Shown: positions 28,719-37,843 of the stretch, piece by piece
Numbering within the stretch: the first letter of the stretch is position 1
How the letters are laid out: each line of letters begins with the position of its first letter
The notes under the pieces: model-generated
Database searches by the model: none
What the model was told of the DNA's origin: nothing
What the model saw: only the letters and a program-made list of their open reading frames with translations
Origin: an uncultured Clostridium sp.
GTDB lineage: Bacteria > Bacillota > Clostridia > TANB77 > CAG-508
Assembly: GCA_947073285.1 (NCBI GenBank)
Contig: CAMTJT010000001.1
Location: 93,195 to 132,795, forward strand
Direction of reading: 5' to 3'
DNA length: 39,601 bases
Made by a program: the position numbers and the translations under genes

Positions 28719-29777
28719 TTATATTTCCTTTATCTTTAATTGCCTTTTTAATTTTTTTACTTCTTCTTTATTTCTATAATTGGTTTTTACAGGTTTTAGT
28801 TTTTTTATGTCTTGGCCATATACCATTCCTATTCCATGATGGTAATCTCTACTTGTTCCACTATAAAATACATAATACATACCATTTTCATAAATAAAAG
28901 AGCTTCTGTAAATTCCTCTATTATCCCAATATTCTGTTTGACTTGTTGGTTTTAAAATGGTCTTTGCCTCTTCCCACTTTATGCCATCTTCTGAACTACT
29001 ATAATATAAATTCATTTCATTACGAGTTTTCCAATTATAAAAAGCTACTGCTATCATTTCATATTTTTCATTGGCATGAATGACATCTAAATGCCATGTT
29101 TTTACTTTATCTTCATAATTTAGCTTTATAACTTTATCTTCTCCCCATTGTAGTCCATCTTTTGAAACTGTATATTTTAGAGTATTATTTTTATCTACAT
29201 ACCACATTTTATAAAGCCCATTTTCATATAAAATAGCAGGACTTATATAATCACGTGTTTTTCTAGGAGTTCCTACTACACTAATTTCTTTTTTAGACCA
29301 ATGTATACCATCGTTTGTACAACATCTATAAATAATTACTTTATCTTCTTTATCATCTACATATCTCCAATAGCATTCTAATCTATCTAAGTCATTATTA
29401 TATACAATATGTGAATCTGAGTTATATCGCTTTTGGGGCACAGTTTCGTCTGGAGTATCTAATGGATTTTTTAACCCTTTTGGAATTTCCCAATTTACTA
29501 AATCATTACTAGCTGCTATATGTGGATTTTCTTTTGTATCATCTCCTTGTGGATATGGTGTATAGGACATCCAATATCTATAGCCATTCCATTTTTCTTT
29601 AAAATTTAATACTTTTGGATGATAGGCTTCATTGTCATCATATGCACTAATTAATTGTAACTGATATTTTGCATTATAATCAGCCTTTTCTGGATTTGGT
29701 ATAAAACAAGCTGCAAATATTAAAATGAGTATAATACCTATGACTATCTTCTTTTTCTTATTATTTGTCTTGTTCAT
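28719..29777 (-). CDS. Exported beta-propeller protein, GH43/GH32-like
   Basis: 352 aa. A basic N-terminus and hydrophobic segment (IVIGIILILIFAACFIP) make it exported; FAAC is only a weak lipobox, so it may be anchored by the uncleaved helix. The rest repeats a blade pattern, such as YWMSYTP...SNDLVNWE, YRCCTNDGIHWS, YTVSKDGLQWGE and YYSSSEDGIKWEEA, as in five-bladed glycosidase propellers. The catalytic acids cannot be placed safely. It lies between dltD and the teichoic acid transferases, so a role in trimming or binding wall polymer is inferred. Confidence 0.65.
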   Translation of the reverse strand: MNKTNNKKKKIVIGIILILIFAACFIPNPEKADYNAKYQLQLISAYDDNEAYHPKVLNFKEKWNGYRYWMSYTPYPQGDDTKENPHIAASNDLVNWEIPKGLKNPLDTPDETVPQKRYNSDSHIVYNNDLDRLECYWRYVDDKEDKVIIYRCCTNDGIHWSKKEISVVGTPRKTRDYISPAILYENGLYKMWYVDKNNTLKYTVSKDGLQWGEDKVIKLNYEDKVKTWHLDVIHANEKYEMIAVAFYNWKTRNEMNLYYSSSEDGIKWEEAKTILKPTSQTEYWDNRGIYRSSFIYENGMYYVFYSGTSRDYHHGIGMVYGQDIKKLKPVKTNYRNKEEVKKLKRQLKIKEI

Positions 29778-29868
29778 ATTTTTTACATCTCTTTTCTATT
29801 TGATTTGCTCCATTCATTTTTTCTTTTGTTTTTCTCTACTCCTATTGTTGTCACAATCTTCAAAATTC

Positions 29869-30918
29869 CTAATCCTGTTTTTCTAGTTTTTTCTTATCTT
29901 TATGGTATACCTTAGATGACTCATGCCAACTTGCATATGATTGTTCTTCTCTTCTGTCTTTTATTTGATAATTTTCTTTTAAAATTTTACCTAAATAGTG
30001 ACTTACTTTTTCTGCTCCATATACATTTAAGTGGTCTCCACCATCTGCTGTATCTGTTTGCCAACTAAACCCTATTTCATTGATTAATAAATTAAAATCT
30101 ATAAACTCTAATTCATGTTGTTTTGCAAACTCTGCTGTTTTATTGCTTAAGTCTTGTGACCACGAATCTGCTGATGGGAGTTCTATTAATAAAAGTTTTA
30201 TATTGTTTTCCTTACATAAATTAATAATTTTATTTAAATATTTATCACATTTTTCTCCAATTTGCTTTTGGGATGTGTCTTTTTGCATATAGTTATTAGC
30301 TGTATATGGCTTTACATCTACTGTTAAATCTAAACCTTTATAATCAAATTTTGTTCTTTTAAAAGCTTTTGTAAAGTCTTTTGTTTCTAGTTCTGACCAT
30401 CTTGAATGAAACCTATAGATTGGAAAAATGTAACTAAAAATTTCTGATTTTTTGTTTTTAAAAACTGGATCAGTAATAGCATCTATTTTGTTTTTACTAA
30501 GTTTCATATTGTCAAATACTTTTCTATAATTACTTTCACTACTTTGTGTTTCATTAAAGGCTGAGTCCATATTTAGTACAATTAGTTCTGGTTTTTGATA
30601 TTTTAAGCTTTCTACTAGCATATAATAAGCTGTCCACATTCTTTGACCTGATGATACATAATTATAACTTGCAATTCCATATTCGTCCCAAAGTGTAATA
30701 GGAGATATTCCCCTATATACATCACTATTTCCCATAAATATAACATCTAAAGAGTTTTTTGGCTCTTTATAAAAACCTTGCATAATATAACTCATTCTGT
30801 TATCTGCTGGGGTAACCCATTTAGGAATTACGATATTGCTTATTGCTAAAAACAGTAATATTCCAATTAGTAAAAAGCAAATTACTTTTATGAGATTTAT
30901 TAAATTGCTCCTTTTCAT
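29869..30918 (-). CDS. DltD-like SGNH-hydrolase-fold protein
   Basis: 349 aa. One N-terminal membrane helix (residues ~9-29) is followed by an extracytoplasmic SGNH-type domain: VIFMGNSDVYRGISP (nucleophile block), PELIVLNMD, and the late Asp/His pair in DGGDHLNVYGAEKVSHYLG. Such proteins act with an MBOAT partner in O-acylation of wall polymers; DltD does so for D-alanine. It follows dltB directly. It is shorter and more divergent than Bacillus DltD, so an AlgX/DltD-like relative is the safer name. Stop is TAG. Confidence 0.8.
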   Translation of the reverse strand: MKRSNLINLIKVICFLLIGILLFLAISNIVIPKWVTPADNRMSYIMQGFYKEPKNSLDVIFMGNSDVYRGISPITLWDEYGIASYNYVSSGQRMWTAYYMLVESLKYQKPELIVLNMDSAFNETQSSESNYRKVFDNMKLSKNKIDAITDPVFKNKKSEIFSYIFPIYRFHSRWSELETKDFTKAFKRTKFDYKGLDLTVDVKPYTANNYMQKDTSQKQIGEKCDKYLNKIINLCKENNIKLLLIELPSADSWSQDLSNKTAEFAKQHELEFIDFNLLINEIGFSWQTDTADGGDHLNVYGAEKVSHYLGKILKENYQIKDRREEQSYASWHESSKVYHKDKKKLEKQD

Positions 30919-31010
30919 ACTTCAATTTACATTCCTTCCTTAAGCATTTTAATTCTTGTGTATGTTGTATTTATCTAAATTATATTGTGTTAAAATACCA
31001 ATTCTTTTTT

Positions 31011-32603
31011 CTAAAACTGTCCATAGATAAAGTCACTTGCTGCATATCCTTGCCCATAAATTCCAAATAGGATAATAGCAAAAATAACACCATAGTATAA
31101 TAGCCATCTAAAAACTAAGTTTTGATTTTGTATTTTTTCACGAATATGATAGCCTTTTTCTTGTAATAAGCCTACTACTAATAGCATAAGTACTCCTACT
31201 ACTAATATGATAAAGTCTTGAGGAATACAACCAATTTTAAATAAAGTGCCATTAAATAAAGTACCTATGCCTTTAAAGGTAAAGATAGAACAAAACATTT
31301 TCCATGCATCTGCTAAACTATGTGACCTAAAAATAAGCATACCAATAAATACAAAACCCGTTGTTCTTAATATTTGCCATAATTTATAACTAAATGCTTT
31401 TGTGTTAATTTTGAGCTTTTCTATTATTTTATTTCCTAGTGGCTCTAATAACATTCCTATTAGCATAATTATATAATAATATAATCCATAACAAATATAT
31501 TTCCAACTTGCCCCATGCCATATTCCATTACCAAACCATACAAAAAATAGTGCAAAAGCTGCTGGAATTAGTTTTGAAATATAGCTATTTTTAAATATTT
31601 TTTTGGCAAATTCTGTTAGTTTTAAAGTGAACTTTGAAAATGATATTGGATAAAATATGTAATCTTTTAGCCATGTACCAAGTGTAATATGCCATCTTCT
31701 CCAAAATTCTTGTACTGTTTTTGAAAAAAATGGTCTTTCGAAGTTCACTGCCATATCGATTCCCATAATTTGTGCTGTTCCTCTTACAATATCCATACAG
31801 CCTGAAAATTCTGCATAAATTTGAAGCGTATATAATGCTATGGCAAGTATAATTGTAATACCTGAATATTGTGCATAAGAACCAAATACTTCATTTACAA
31901 ATAAAGCTGCTCTATCTGCAATTACTAATTTTTTAAAATATCCCCAAAGCATTAGTTGTATGCCAAATTTAGCACTTTTATAGCTAAATTTGTGTGGTTC
32001 ATATAATTGTGTAGCTAGGCTTTCATATCTTCCAATTGGACCTTCTACTATTTGTGGAAAAAATGATACAAATAATGCTACTCTTCCTAAATTTTTGTCT
32101 GGTTCTATTTTAGCACGATATACATCTACTACATAGCTTATTGCTTGTAAAGTATAGTACGAAATACCTAATGGAAGAATCAAATCTCTAAAAGGTATTT
32201 CTATTTGGAAATGTAACATTTCAAATAAAGTATTTAGGTTTCCTGCTATAAAGTTAAAGTATTTTACAAATGCTAATATTCCAAAATTAATAAGAACAGT
32301 TAATGCAATAACCCATTTTTTCTTCGTTTTGGCTTTTTGCTTTATTTCTTTTTTCTTTGTTTTATCTTCTATCGTTTTACAAGTTTGTTTTGCCTTTTTG
32401 TCTATTTTACCCATCCATAAAGCTGCTAGATAAATAGATAGTGTAGTTATCAATAAAAATACAATTAGTTTACTACTTGACAAAAAGTAAAATGTATAAC
32501 TACTAAGAAGTAATACTAGCCATTTCACTTTTTTAGGCACAATAAAGTATAAAATACATACAATTGCTACAAATAGTATAAAATATAATGAATTGATTGC
32601 CAT
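31011..32603 (-). CDS. dltB: MBOAT O-acyltransferase, D-alanyl transfer protein DltB
   Basis: 530 aa with about eleven membrane segments. MBOAT marks: RRWHITLGTWLKDYIFYP and the invariant histidine in WFGNGIWHGASWKYICYG. The family also includes alginate acetylase AlgI; position between dltC and a DltD-like gene in a dlt operon argues for D-alanine transfer from DltC across the membrane. A charged Lys-rich loop (residues ~70-97) is unusual but in frame. Stop is TAG. Confidence 0.87.
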   Translation of the reverse strand: MAINSLYFILFVAIVCILYFIVPKKVKWLVLLLSSYTFYFLSSSKLIVFLLITTLSIYLAALWMGKIDKKAKQTCKTIEDKTKKKEIKQKAKTKKKWVIALTVLINFGILAFVKYFNFIAGNLNTLFEMLHFQIEIPFRDLILPLGISYYTLQAISYVVDVYRAKIEPDKNLGRVALFVSFFPQIVEGPIGRYESLATQLYEPHKFSYKSAKFGIQLMLWGYFKKLVIADRAALFVNEVFGSYAQYSGITIILAIALYTLQIYAEFSGCMDIVRGTAQIMGIDMAVNFERPFFSKTVQEFWRRWHITLGTWLKDYIFYPISFSKFTLKLTEFAKKIFKNSYISKLIPAAFALFFVWFGNGIWHGASWKYICYGLYYYIIMLIGMLLEPLGNKIIEKLKINTKAFSYKLWQILRTTGFVFIGMLIFRSHSLADAWKMFCSIFTFKGIGTLFNGTLFKIGCIPQDFIILVVGVLMLLVVGLLQEKGYHIREKIQNQNLVFRWLLYYGVIFAIILFGIYGQGYAASDFIYGQF

Positions 32604-32688
32604 TGCTTTTCTAGAATGCTTTTTTCTAATTTATTTACTAATTTTCTTTATGAGTTATTCTTAATAGTTACCCACAAAAAATCTAGCA

Positions 32689-32710
32689 CTTTTCTTGTAT
32701 ATAAGAAAAG
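32689..32710 (-). terminator. Weak hairpin between dltC and dltB, possible attenuator
   Basis: CTTTTCTT and AAGAAAAG form an 8-bp AT-rich stem with a 6-nt loop, with TTTTTTG some 9 nt downstream on the minus strand. It could reduce transcription into dltB or protect the dltAC message. Confidence 0.35.
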
Positions 32711-32724
32711 CATTCTTCCTCCTT

Positions 32725-32952
32725 TTATTCTTCTTCTAGTTTTCCTATTAGCTTGTACATTGCATTTGCTGAATTAAAGTTTTCTGGTATAATATCTCCT
32801 GCACCAATTTGTATATCAAACTCATCATTAATTGCAGCTACAATAGAAACTATGTCAAATGAGTCTAATTCTTCATTATCAATTAAATGACTGTTTGTTT
32901 CAAAATCGATTTGTGGTTTAATATTTTTTAATAATTTTAATAATTCATCCAT
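32725..32952 (-). CDS. dltC: D-alanyl carrier protein
   Basis: 75 aa acyl-carrier-type protein. The phosphopantetheine serine is S31 in the motif LDSFDIVSIV (DSFD), as in DltC rather than fatty-acid ACP (DSLD). It receives D-Ala from DltA and hands it to DltB. The order here is A-C-B-D instead of the more common A-B-C-D. Confidence 0.9.
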   Translation of the reverse strand: MDELLKLLKNIKPQIDFETNSHLIDNEELDSFDIVSIVAAINDEFDIQIGAGDIIPENFNSANAMYKLIGKLEEE

Positions 32953-33018
32953 GATTTATTTCTCCTTTTTCTATTATTATTCCTATTTTAGGCTTATTTT
33001 AAACCTACTCTTTTTAGT

Positions 33019-34524
33019 TTATGGTATCATTTCTTTTAATTGTTTTCTATCTATTTTTCCATTTGCATTATATGGCATTTTTTCTAAACAAATAATTTCG
33101 TTTGGACACATATAGTTTGGTAATCTTTTTTTAGCTTGTTCTAATAATTCTTTTTTATCTAGTTCATTTCCTTGATAAAATAGAACAATTTTAGAATTAA
33201 CATTATCATAAACACATGCACATAATACAATACCCTCTATAGCATTTACTGCTGTTTCTATTTCACCTAATTCTATTCGATATCCCATATGTTTGATTTG
33301 AAAATCTTTTCTAGAAAAATATATTAACTCTCCTCTTTCATTTTCTTGTACAATATCACCAGTTTTATAAATGATTTCTGGATAACTTTTATTTAACGGA
33401 TTTTGAACAAACACTTTAAGAGTTTGTTCAAGGTTATTATAATAACCTTGCGCTAAAAAAGACCCTCTTACACATAGTTCTCCCTTTTCTCCTTTTTGTG
33501 CTTGTGTTCCATCTTCTTTGATAATTAGTACATTACAGTTGTCACAATGTTTTCCAATTGGTAAGCTTTCATTATCTTTAAATTTTCTATCTACCACATA
33601 ATAGGTACAAATATCTGTAGTTTCTGTTGGCCCAAATAGATTAGCAAATACTGCATTTGGTAAATGTTCTATCCACATATTTAATTGCTTGATTGGCATT
33701 ACTTCTCCTGCAAATAGTACTTTTGTTAAATATGGTAATTCTACTTCATCTAATGCTTTTAAGTTTGCTACAATACTTAAGGCAGATGGTACCCAATAAA
33801 TAGTGTTGATTTTCTTTTCATTTAAAAATTGTAATAGTTTTACTGGAAAAGAAAAGTTCATTTTTGGAATGATATAAAAGGTTGCTCCTGTTAAAATAGT
33901 ACCAAAAATATCTGAAACTGACATACTAAAATAAAATGGTGTTTGACTTCCAAAAATAGTATTACTATTTATTTCAAATGTTTTAGTAAACCAATTACTA
34001 TAAGCAATAACAGAACGATGAGAAATAACAGTTCCTTTTGGAACTCCTGTAGAACCTGATGTAAATAAAATATACATGGGGTCTGTATCTATCATGTTAT
34101 CTCTTATTTGCATTAGTTTTGTTTCTTGTATTGGCTTTTGTATTAAGTCTTCATATATAAATAAATTTTCAGCTCCTAATAATTTTGCTTTTTCTAAATT
34201 CTTTTTATCAGTAACTATTGCTATTGGTTTTAGAGTATTTAAAATAGTTTGTATTCTTTCTTGTGGTGATGCTGTATCTAGTATAGTATAAAAATTCCCA
34301 CTATAAAGTACACCCATCATAGACTCTAAACAAGCTACTGTTTTATCTATATAAATAGCAATTGGCTCTTTTGTTTTTTCTAATATAGTAAGTTCACTTC
34401 CTATTTGTTTTGCTTCTTTTGTAAACTCTTCATAAGTAGCCTCTTTTTTGGCATCTGCAAATGCTATCTTATCTTGATATTTTTCAGTAGTTTGCTCTAA
34501 TATTTGTAATATGCTTTTGTTCAT
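33019..34524 (-). CDS. dltA: D-alanine--D-alanyl carrier protein ligase
   Basis: 501 aa adenylating enzyme. Motifs: MYILFTSGSTGVPKGTV (P-loop), FANLFGPTETTD, YKTGDIV, FSRKDFQIKHMGYRIELGEIE and the catalytic lysine in YNANGKIDRKQL. It activates D-Ala and loads DltC. GGAGG lies 7 nt before the ATG, and a promoter lies ~40 nt upstream, so it opens the operon that probably runs on through the teichoic acid genes. Confidence 0.95.
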   Translation of the reverse strand: MNKSILQILEQTTEKYQDKIAFADAKKEATYEEFTKEAKQIGSELTILEKTKEPIAIYIDKTVACLESMMGVLYSGNFYTILDTASPQERIQTILNTLKPIAIVTDKKNLEKAKLLGAENLFIYEDLIQKPIQETKLMQIRDNMIDTDPMYILFTSGSTGVPKGTVISHRSVIAYSNWFTKTFEINSNTIFGSQTPFYFSMSVSDIFGTILTGATFYIIPKMNFSFPVKLLQFLNEKKINTIYWVPSALSIVANLKALDEVELPYLTKVLFAGEVMPIKQLNMWIEHLPNAVFANLFGPTETTDICTYYVVDRKFKDNESLPIGKHCDNCNVLIIKEDGTQAQKGEKGELCVRGSFLAQGYYNNLEQTLKVFVQNPLNKSYPEIIYKTGDIVQENERGELIYFSRKDFQIKHMGYRIELGEIETAVNAIEGIVLCACVYDNVNSKIVLFYQGNELDKKELLEQAKKRLPNYMCPNEIICLEKMPYNANGKIDRKQLKEMIP

Positions 34525-34560
34525 TAGTAGCCTCCTATTTGATAAATTAAAACCGTGTAT

Positions 34561-34589
34561 ATCATATCACATAAAAATTCAGTTTTCAA
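34561..34589 (-). promoter_or_regulatory. Promoter of the dlt operon
   Basis: On the minus strand TTGAAA (34584-34589), exactly 17 nt, then TATGAT (34561-34566), upstream of dltA. Confidence 0.7.
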
Positions 34590-34624
34590 CATTTCTTGCA
34601 ACATACCTAAAAATCTTAAGATTT

Positions 34625-34659
34625 TTAAAAAAAATAAAACGTATATAATTATATACGTT
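34625..34659 (-). terminator. Rho-independent terminator after the DHH gene
   Basis: On the minus strand AACGTATAT-AATT-ATATACGTT (34638-34659) is followed by TTATTTTTTTT. It ends the four-gene cassette and separates it from the dlt promoter. A second palindrome (AAAAATCTTAAGATTTTT) follows. Confidence 0.85.
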
Positions 34660-34664
34660 ACTTT

Positions 34665-35576
34665 TTAGTAAATAGCATTCATTAATTTAAATATTTCTTT
34701 TCTCATAATGATTTCTTGCAATATTGCTCTATTTTCTTGAAATTGCACCTGAAATAATTTATTTAGTTCTTGTTTAGTTTGTTCATCAAATGCTACAAAT
34801 GTACTATATCCATTTAAAATATCTATACAATTAATAAATATCATATCTACATTTTTTTCTTTTTTCACATTGGTTAAAATGGTTTGTATTTTGGGTTCAT
34901 ATTGATTTAAAAATGTTGCTACCTCTGCAATTTCTAATTGCCCTATAATAATCTTTTTATCTTGATAGTCAAATGGAATTTCTACTTCCATCTCTTTTTT
35001 CAAATCACCTTGTATTTGAGATTTTAATGTAAAAATTTCTTTTATTTTTTCTTTATCTATTTCTTTACATTGTGCACTTAGCCAGTTTGCCATTTCTATA
35101 TCTTTTTTAGTTGTTACTTTTGCTTTTAAATTAACACTATTAGAAATAATGCCATAATACAATAATATAGCAGCATTCCTGGAAATAGGAATTTCATTTT
35201 CTTTAAATTTTTCTGCAATTAAAGTAGCTACTGCTCCCAAAGTTTCTATTTGTATTTTTGCATTGATCAGTTTTTCTAAATCTTCACTTTTGGGATGATG
35301 GTCTATTATTTCTACAACATTTTCTGTTTTGGTAAATGGCACATATGCTAGACTATTAGTGTCTACAATTACTAATTTTTGATTTTCCTCTAATTCTTGT
35401 TCTCCCTCTAGTACGATTTGAAACATGTCACATACAATTTTCACTTCTTTTTGTGGCACACCTGCAATATAGTAATTACCTTCTTTTCCAGTTTTATTTA
35501 AATATTCTGCATAAGCATACATACTAGCTGTTCCATCTAAATCTGGATTAATATAAGATGTTACTATTTGTTTCAT
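34665..35576 (-). CDS. DHH-family phosphoesterase (manganese-dependent pyrophosphatase-like)
   Basis: 303 aa. The first metal motif is NPDLDGTASMYAYAEYL (DxD), the second is VIVDTN, and the family DHH is in VEIIDHHPKSED. A DHHA2-like C-terminal part (residues ~190-300) follows, as in class II inorganic pyrophosphatases. The N-terminal HxxPDxD histidine is replaced by an Asn-containing loop (SYINPDLDG), so pyrophosphatase activity itself is uncertain; nucleotide or cyclic-nucleotide hydrolysis is also possible. It is last in a cassette of kinase- and hydrolase-type genes with short gaps. Confidence 0.75.
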   Translation of the reverse strand: MKQIVTSYINPDLDGTASMYAYAEYLNKTGKEGNYYIAGVPQKEVKIVCDMFQIVLEGEQELEENQKLVIVDTNSLAYVPFTKTENVVEIIDHHPKSEDLEKLINAKIQIETLGAVATLIAEKFKENEIPISRNAAILLYYGIISNSVNLKAKVTTKKDIEMANWLSAQCKEIDKEKIKEIFTLKSQIQGDLKKEMEVEIPFDYQDKKIIIGQLEIAEVATFLNQYEPKIQTILTNVKKEKNVDMIFINCIDILNGYSTFVAFDEQTKQELNKLFQVQFQENRAILQEIIMRKEIFKLMNAIY

Positions 35577-35589
35577 AATTTTCTCCTTT

Positions 35590-36243
35590 TTATTTATCTT
35601 TTATTGGTAACAAATTATTTTTTTCTATAAAATCAGCAATATTCTCAAATACTTTTTCTGTATAAATCGGTCTATCATTTTCTACAAATAAATCCGCTAT
35701 TGTTTTTGCTCCCTTTTTCATTAATTCTATTATTCTTTCATCTTCTAATAATTGGGTATTATTACTATTTTGAATATCTATACAATTTTCTTCACAATAA
35801 ATTTTACTTTGAATATTAGCTTCTAACTTATCACACATTTTAGCAAAAAGAGACTCTTTTGTTTGCATTTCTTCGAATTCTTCAATTAATTCAATATATT
35901 GTACATTTTTTGTTAATGTTTGGAGTACTTCTTGTACTGCTTGCTTACCTGCTAATCTTCTTTCTTGTTGTGTCACTTTATCAAATGGTGTTAAATCTCC
36001 TATTTTTATTTCTTCTAATTCATGTAGTACAAGCATCATTATTACCTTTTGTAAATCAATTTTTAAGTCGAACTCAGAATCAATAGCTATTGCTAAAATA
36101 CATACTCCATAAATATGTTCTGCTACGCTTTCTACTCTTTCTCTTTCTATATGCCATACTTGCCATCCACTTCTAATCTTATTTTTTAATGTAGTAGCTA
36201 ACAAATAAAATTTTAATAGATTTTCTATTTTTTGATTTTCCAT
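35590..36243 (-). CDS. HD-superfamily hydrolase of the YfbR/HD_3 type
   Basis: 217 aa. WHIERERVESVAEHIYGVCIL carries the first metal His, and VLHELEEIKIGDLTPFD the second block, where the canonical HD reads HE. A later Asp lies in KMCDKLEANIQSKIY. Related proteins are 5'-nucleotidases or dNMP phosphatases. It is 13 nt upstream of the DHH gene. The HD-to-HE change is seen in some HD_3 members, so loss of activity should not be assumed. Confidence 0.72.
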   Translation of the reverse strand: MENQKIENLLKFYLLATTLKNKIRSGWQVWHIERERVESVAEHIYGVCILAIAIDSEFDLKIDLQKVIMMLVLHELEEIKIGDLTPFDKVTQQERRLAGKQAVQEVLQTLTKNVQYIELIEEFEEMQTKESLFAKMCDKLEANIQSKIYCEENCIDIQNSNNTQLLEDERIIELMKKGAKTIADLFVENDRPIYTEKVFENIADFIEKNNLLPIKDK

Positions 36244-36288
36244 TTTTTATATCCTTTTATAAATTCTTCTATGTTTCTTGCAAACCTA

Positions 36289-37101
36289 CTATATCTGCTT
36301 TGTACTAGTCATATAATTGATATAGCCATTATCAATATTTCTCCAAGTATCTATTTTACTATTTAATGTAACTTTATCTAAAGTATTATTAGAAAGTTCT
36401 TCATAATGATTTACAATTTCGTTTTTATAAGTTTCAGGACATCTACCTATAATTCTAGCAATATCTGAGTATTTATCTCCCAAACCTGCAAAACCAAAAT
36501 CAATAATTGCTGAAATATGGTTATTTTCATCTATTAAAATATTACTAGAGTTTAAATCTCCATGAACTAGACATGTTTGTTTATTATCCATGAAATCATA
36601 ATATTTCCAAAAATTTTTATCTTTCTCTGCTAAAAATGTAGTAACTAATTCATCTAAAAAGTCTGATAATTTAGTCCATTCTTCATTTTCATTAAATTCT
36701 AGTTGATGTAATTGATACATAAAATCAGATATTTCATCTGCTACACTTTTTATTTCTTCTGGTGATAGAGTATCCATTTTTTCTGCAAGTGAAACTCCCT
36801 CTATTTTTTTATGCATGCTAAAAGGTCTACCTTGGTCATATAATAGCTCTAATTTTACTGTATTAAATGTTGTTTTTTGATAAATATATTGTGAAAACTT
36901 TGCATCTTTTACAATTGTTTTTATCCAAAAATCATTTCTTGGAAAACGAAAGAAATAATTTCCTTCATTAGTTTGTGCTTCAAATACTATATTAGTCCAA
37001 CCAGTAGAAATAGAAGTAATGTTTAATACTCTTTTTCCTGGCAATGCCTCTTTTATAATTTTTTCAAAGTTCTCATCTGTTGTAAAATATGTTTTCTCCA
37101 A
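36289..37101 (-). CDS. APH-type phosphotransferase (aminoglycoside/choline kinase family)
   Basis: 270 aa. N-lobe with FRFPRNDFWIKTIVKDAKFSQ; catalytic loop LVHGDLNSSNILID (HGDxxxxN) near residue 178; metal loop AIIDFGFAGLGDKYSDIARI. The family phosphorylates small hydroxyl compounds; resistance to aminoglycosides is only one of many roles and is not implied. It lies between a guanylate-kinase-like gene and an HD hydrolase, so a metabolic or nucleotide-like substrate is possible. Stop is TAG. Confidence 0.82.
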   Translation of the reverse strand: MEKTYFTTDENFEKIIKEALPGKRVLNITSISTGWTNIVFEAQTNEGNYFFRFPRNDFWIKTIVKDAKFSQYIYQKTTFNTVKLELLYDQGRPFSMHKKIEGVSLAEKMDTLSPEEIKSVADEISDFMYQLHQLEFNENEEWTKLSDFLDELVTTFLAEKDKNFWKYYDFMDNKQTCLVHGDLNSSNILIDENNHISAIIDFGFAGLGDKYSDIARIIGRCPETYKNEIVNHYEELSNNTLDKVTLNSKIDTWRNIDNGYINYMTSTKQI

Positions 37102-37131
37102 ATTTTGTTCCTCCCTATCCTATAGTAGCCT

Positions 37132-37686
37132 CTATTGCTCCATTATGGCTTTTATTAAGTTAATTACTTTTTCATCTGTTTCTTTATTATAATCATTTTG
37201 CATCATATAGTCAAATTTTGTTTTTAAACCTTCATCTGTCATAATTTTATGGTAATGCTCTTCTAATTCTATTCTTCTAGCATATTCTGCCTCTGGCTTT
37301 AAATTTCTTTCTTTTAATTTGCTAATGGGATCTTGTATATTTCTTGGCAAGAGATATAAGGTTTTTAAATTAGGACAAATTCTTTTGAAATCAGTTAATG
37401 TTGCATAATGCAATTCACATACCATATTGTTGTTTGAAAATAGTTCTTCTTTTGTATAGGCATATGTATTTCCAGCCAACTTAAATTCATAAGCTATTTT
37501 TCCTTCTTCTCTTAATTTTTGTAGTTGTGCTTCTGTTAAAAATACTTTATCTTCATTATTTTTTTCGCCTTTTCTAATTTCTCTAGTAGTAATAATTCTA
37601 ACTTTTTCAAAATTTAGTTCTTTTACTAGTAAGTCTTTATAATAAGATTTACCTATTCCTGTAACTCCTGCTATTCCAAGTAACAT
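37132..37686 (-). CDS. Guanylate-kinase-like P-loop protein
   Basis: 184 aa. Walker A is GVTGIGKS (residues 7-14); TTREIRKGEKNNEDKVFLT corresponds to the GMP-binding TTRxxRxGE motif, followed by FELAGNTYAY-like and EARRIELEEHYHK-like stretches at the expected spacing. It is more divergent than housekeeping Gmk, so a paralogue with another acceptor is likely. It opens the four-gene cassette. Confidence 0.75.
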   Translation of the reverse strand: MLLGIAGVTGIGKSYYKDLLVKELNFEKVRIITTREIRKGEKNNEDKVFLTEAQLQKLREEGKIAYEFKLAGNTYAYTKEELFSNNNMVCELHYATLTDFKRICPNLKTLYLLPRNIQDPISKLKERNLKPEAEYARRIELEEHYHKIMTDEGLKTKFDYMMQNDYNKETDEKVINLIKAIMEQ

Positions 37687-37843
37687 ATTTCTTCTCCTCT
37701 ATCTTATTAACTTTTGGTGTATTTCACTTTTCTTTTTATAAACCTTTTACACTATTTTTTTCATAGTTATATCATGCTTTAGTCATATTGTAAATCTTTT
37801 TTCTTTTGATTCATATATAATTCATAATACTTCCCTTTTATAT

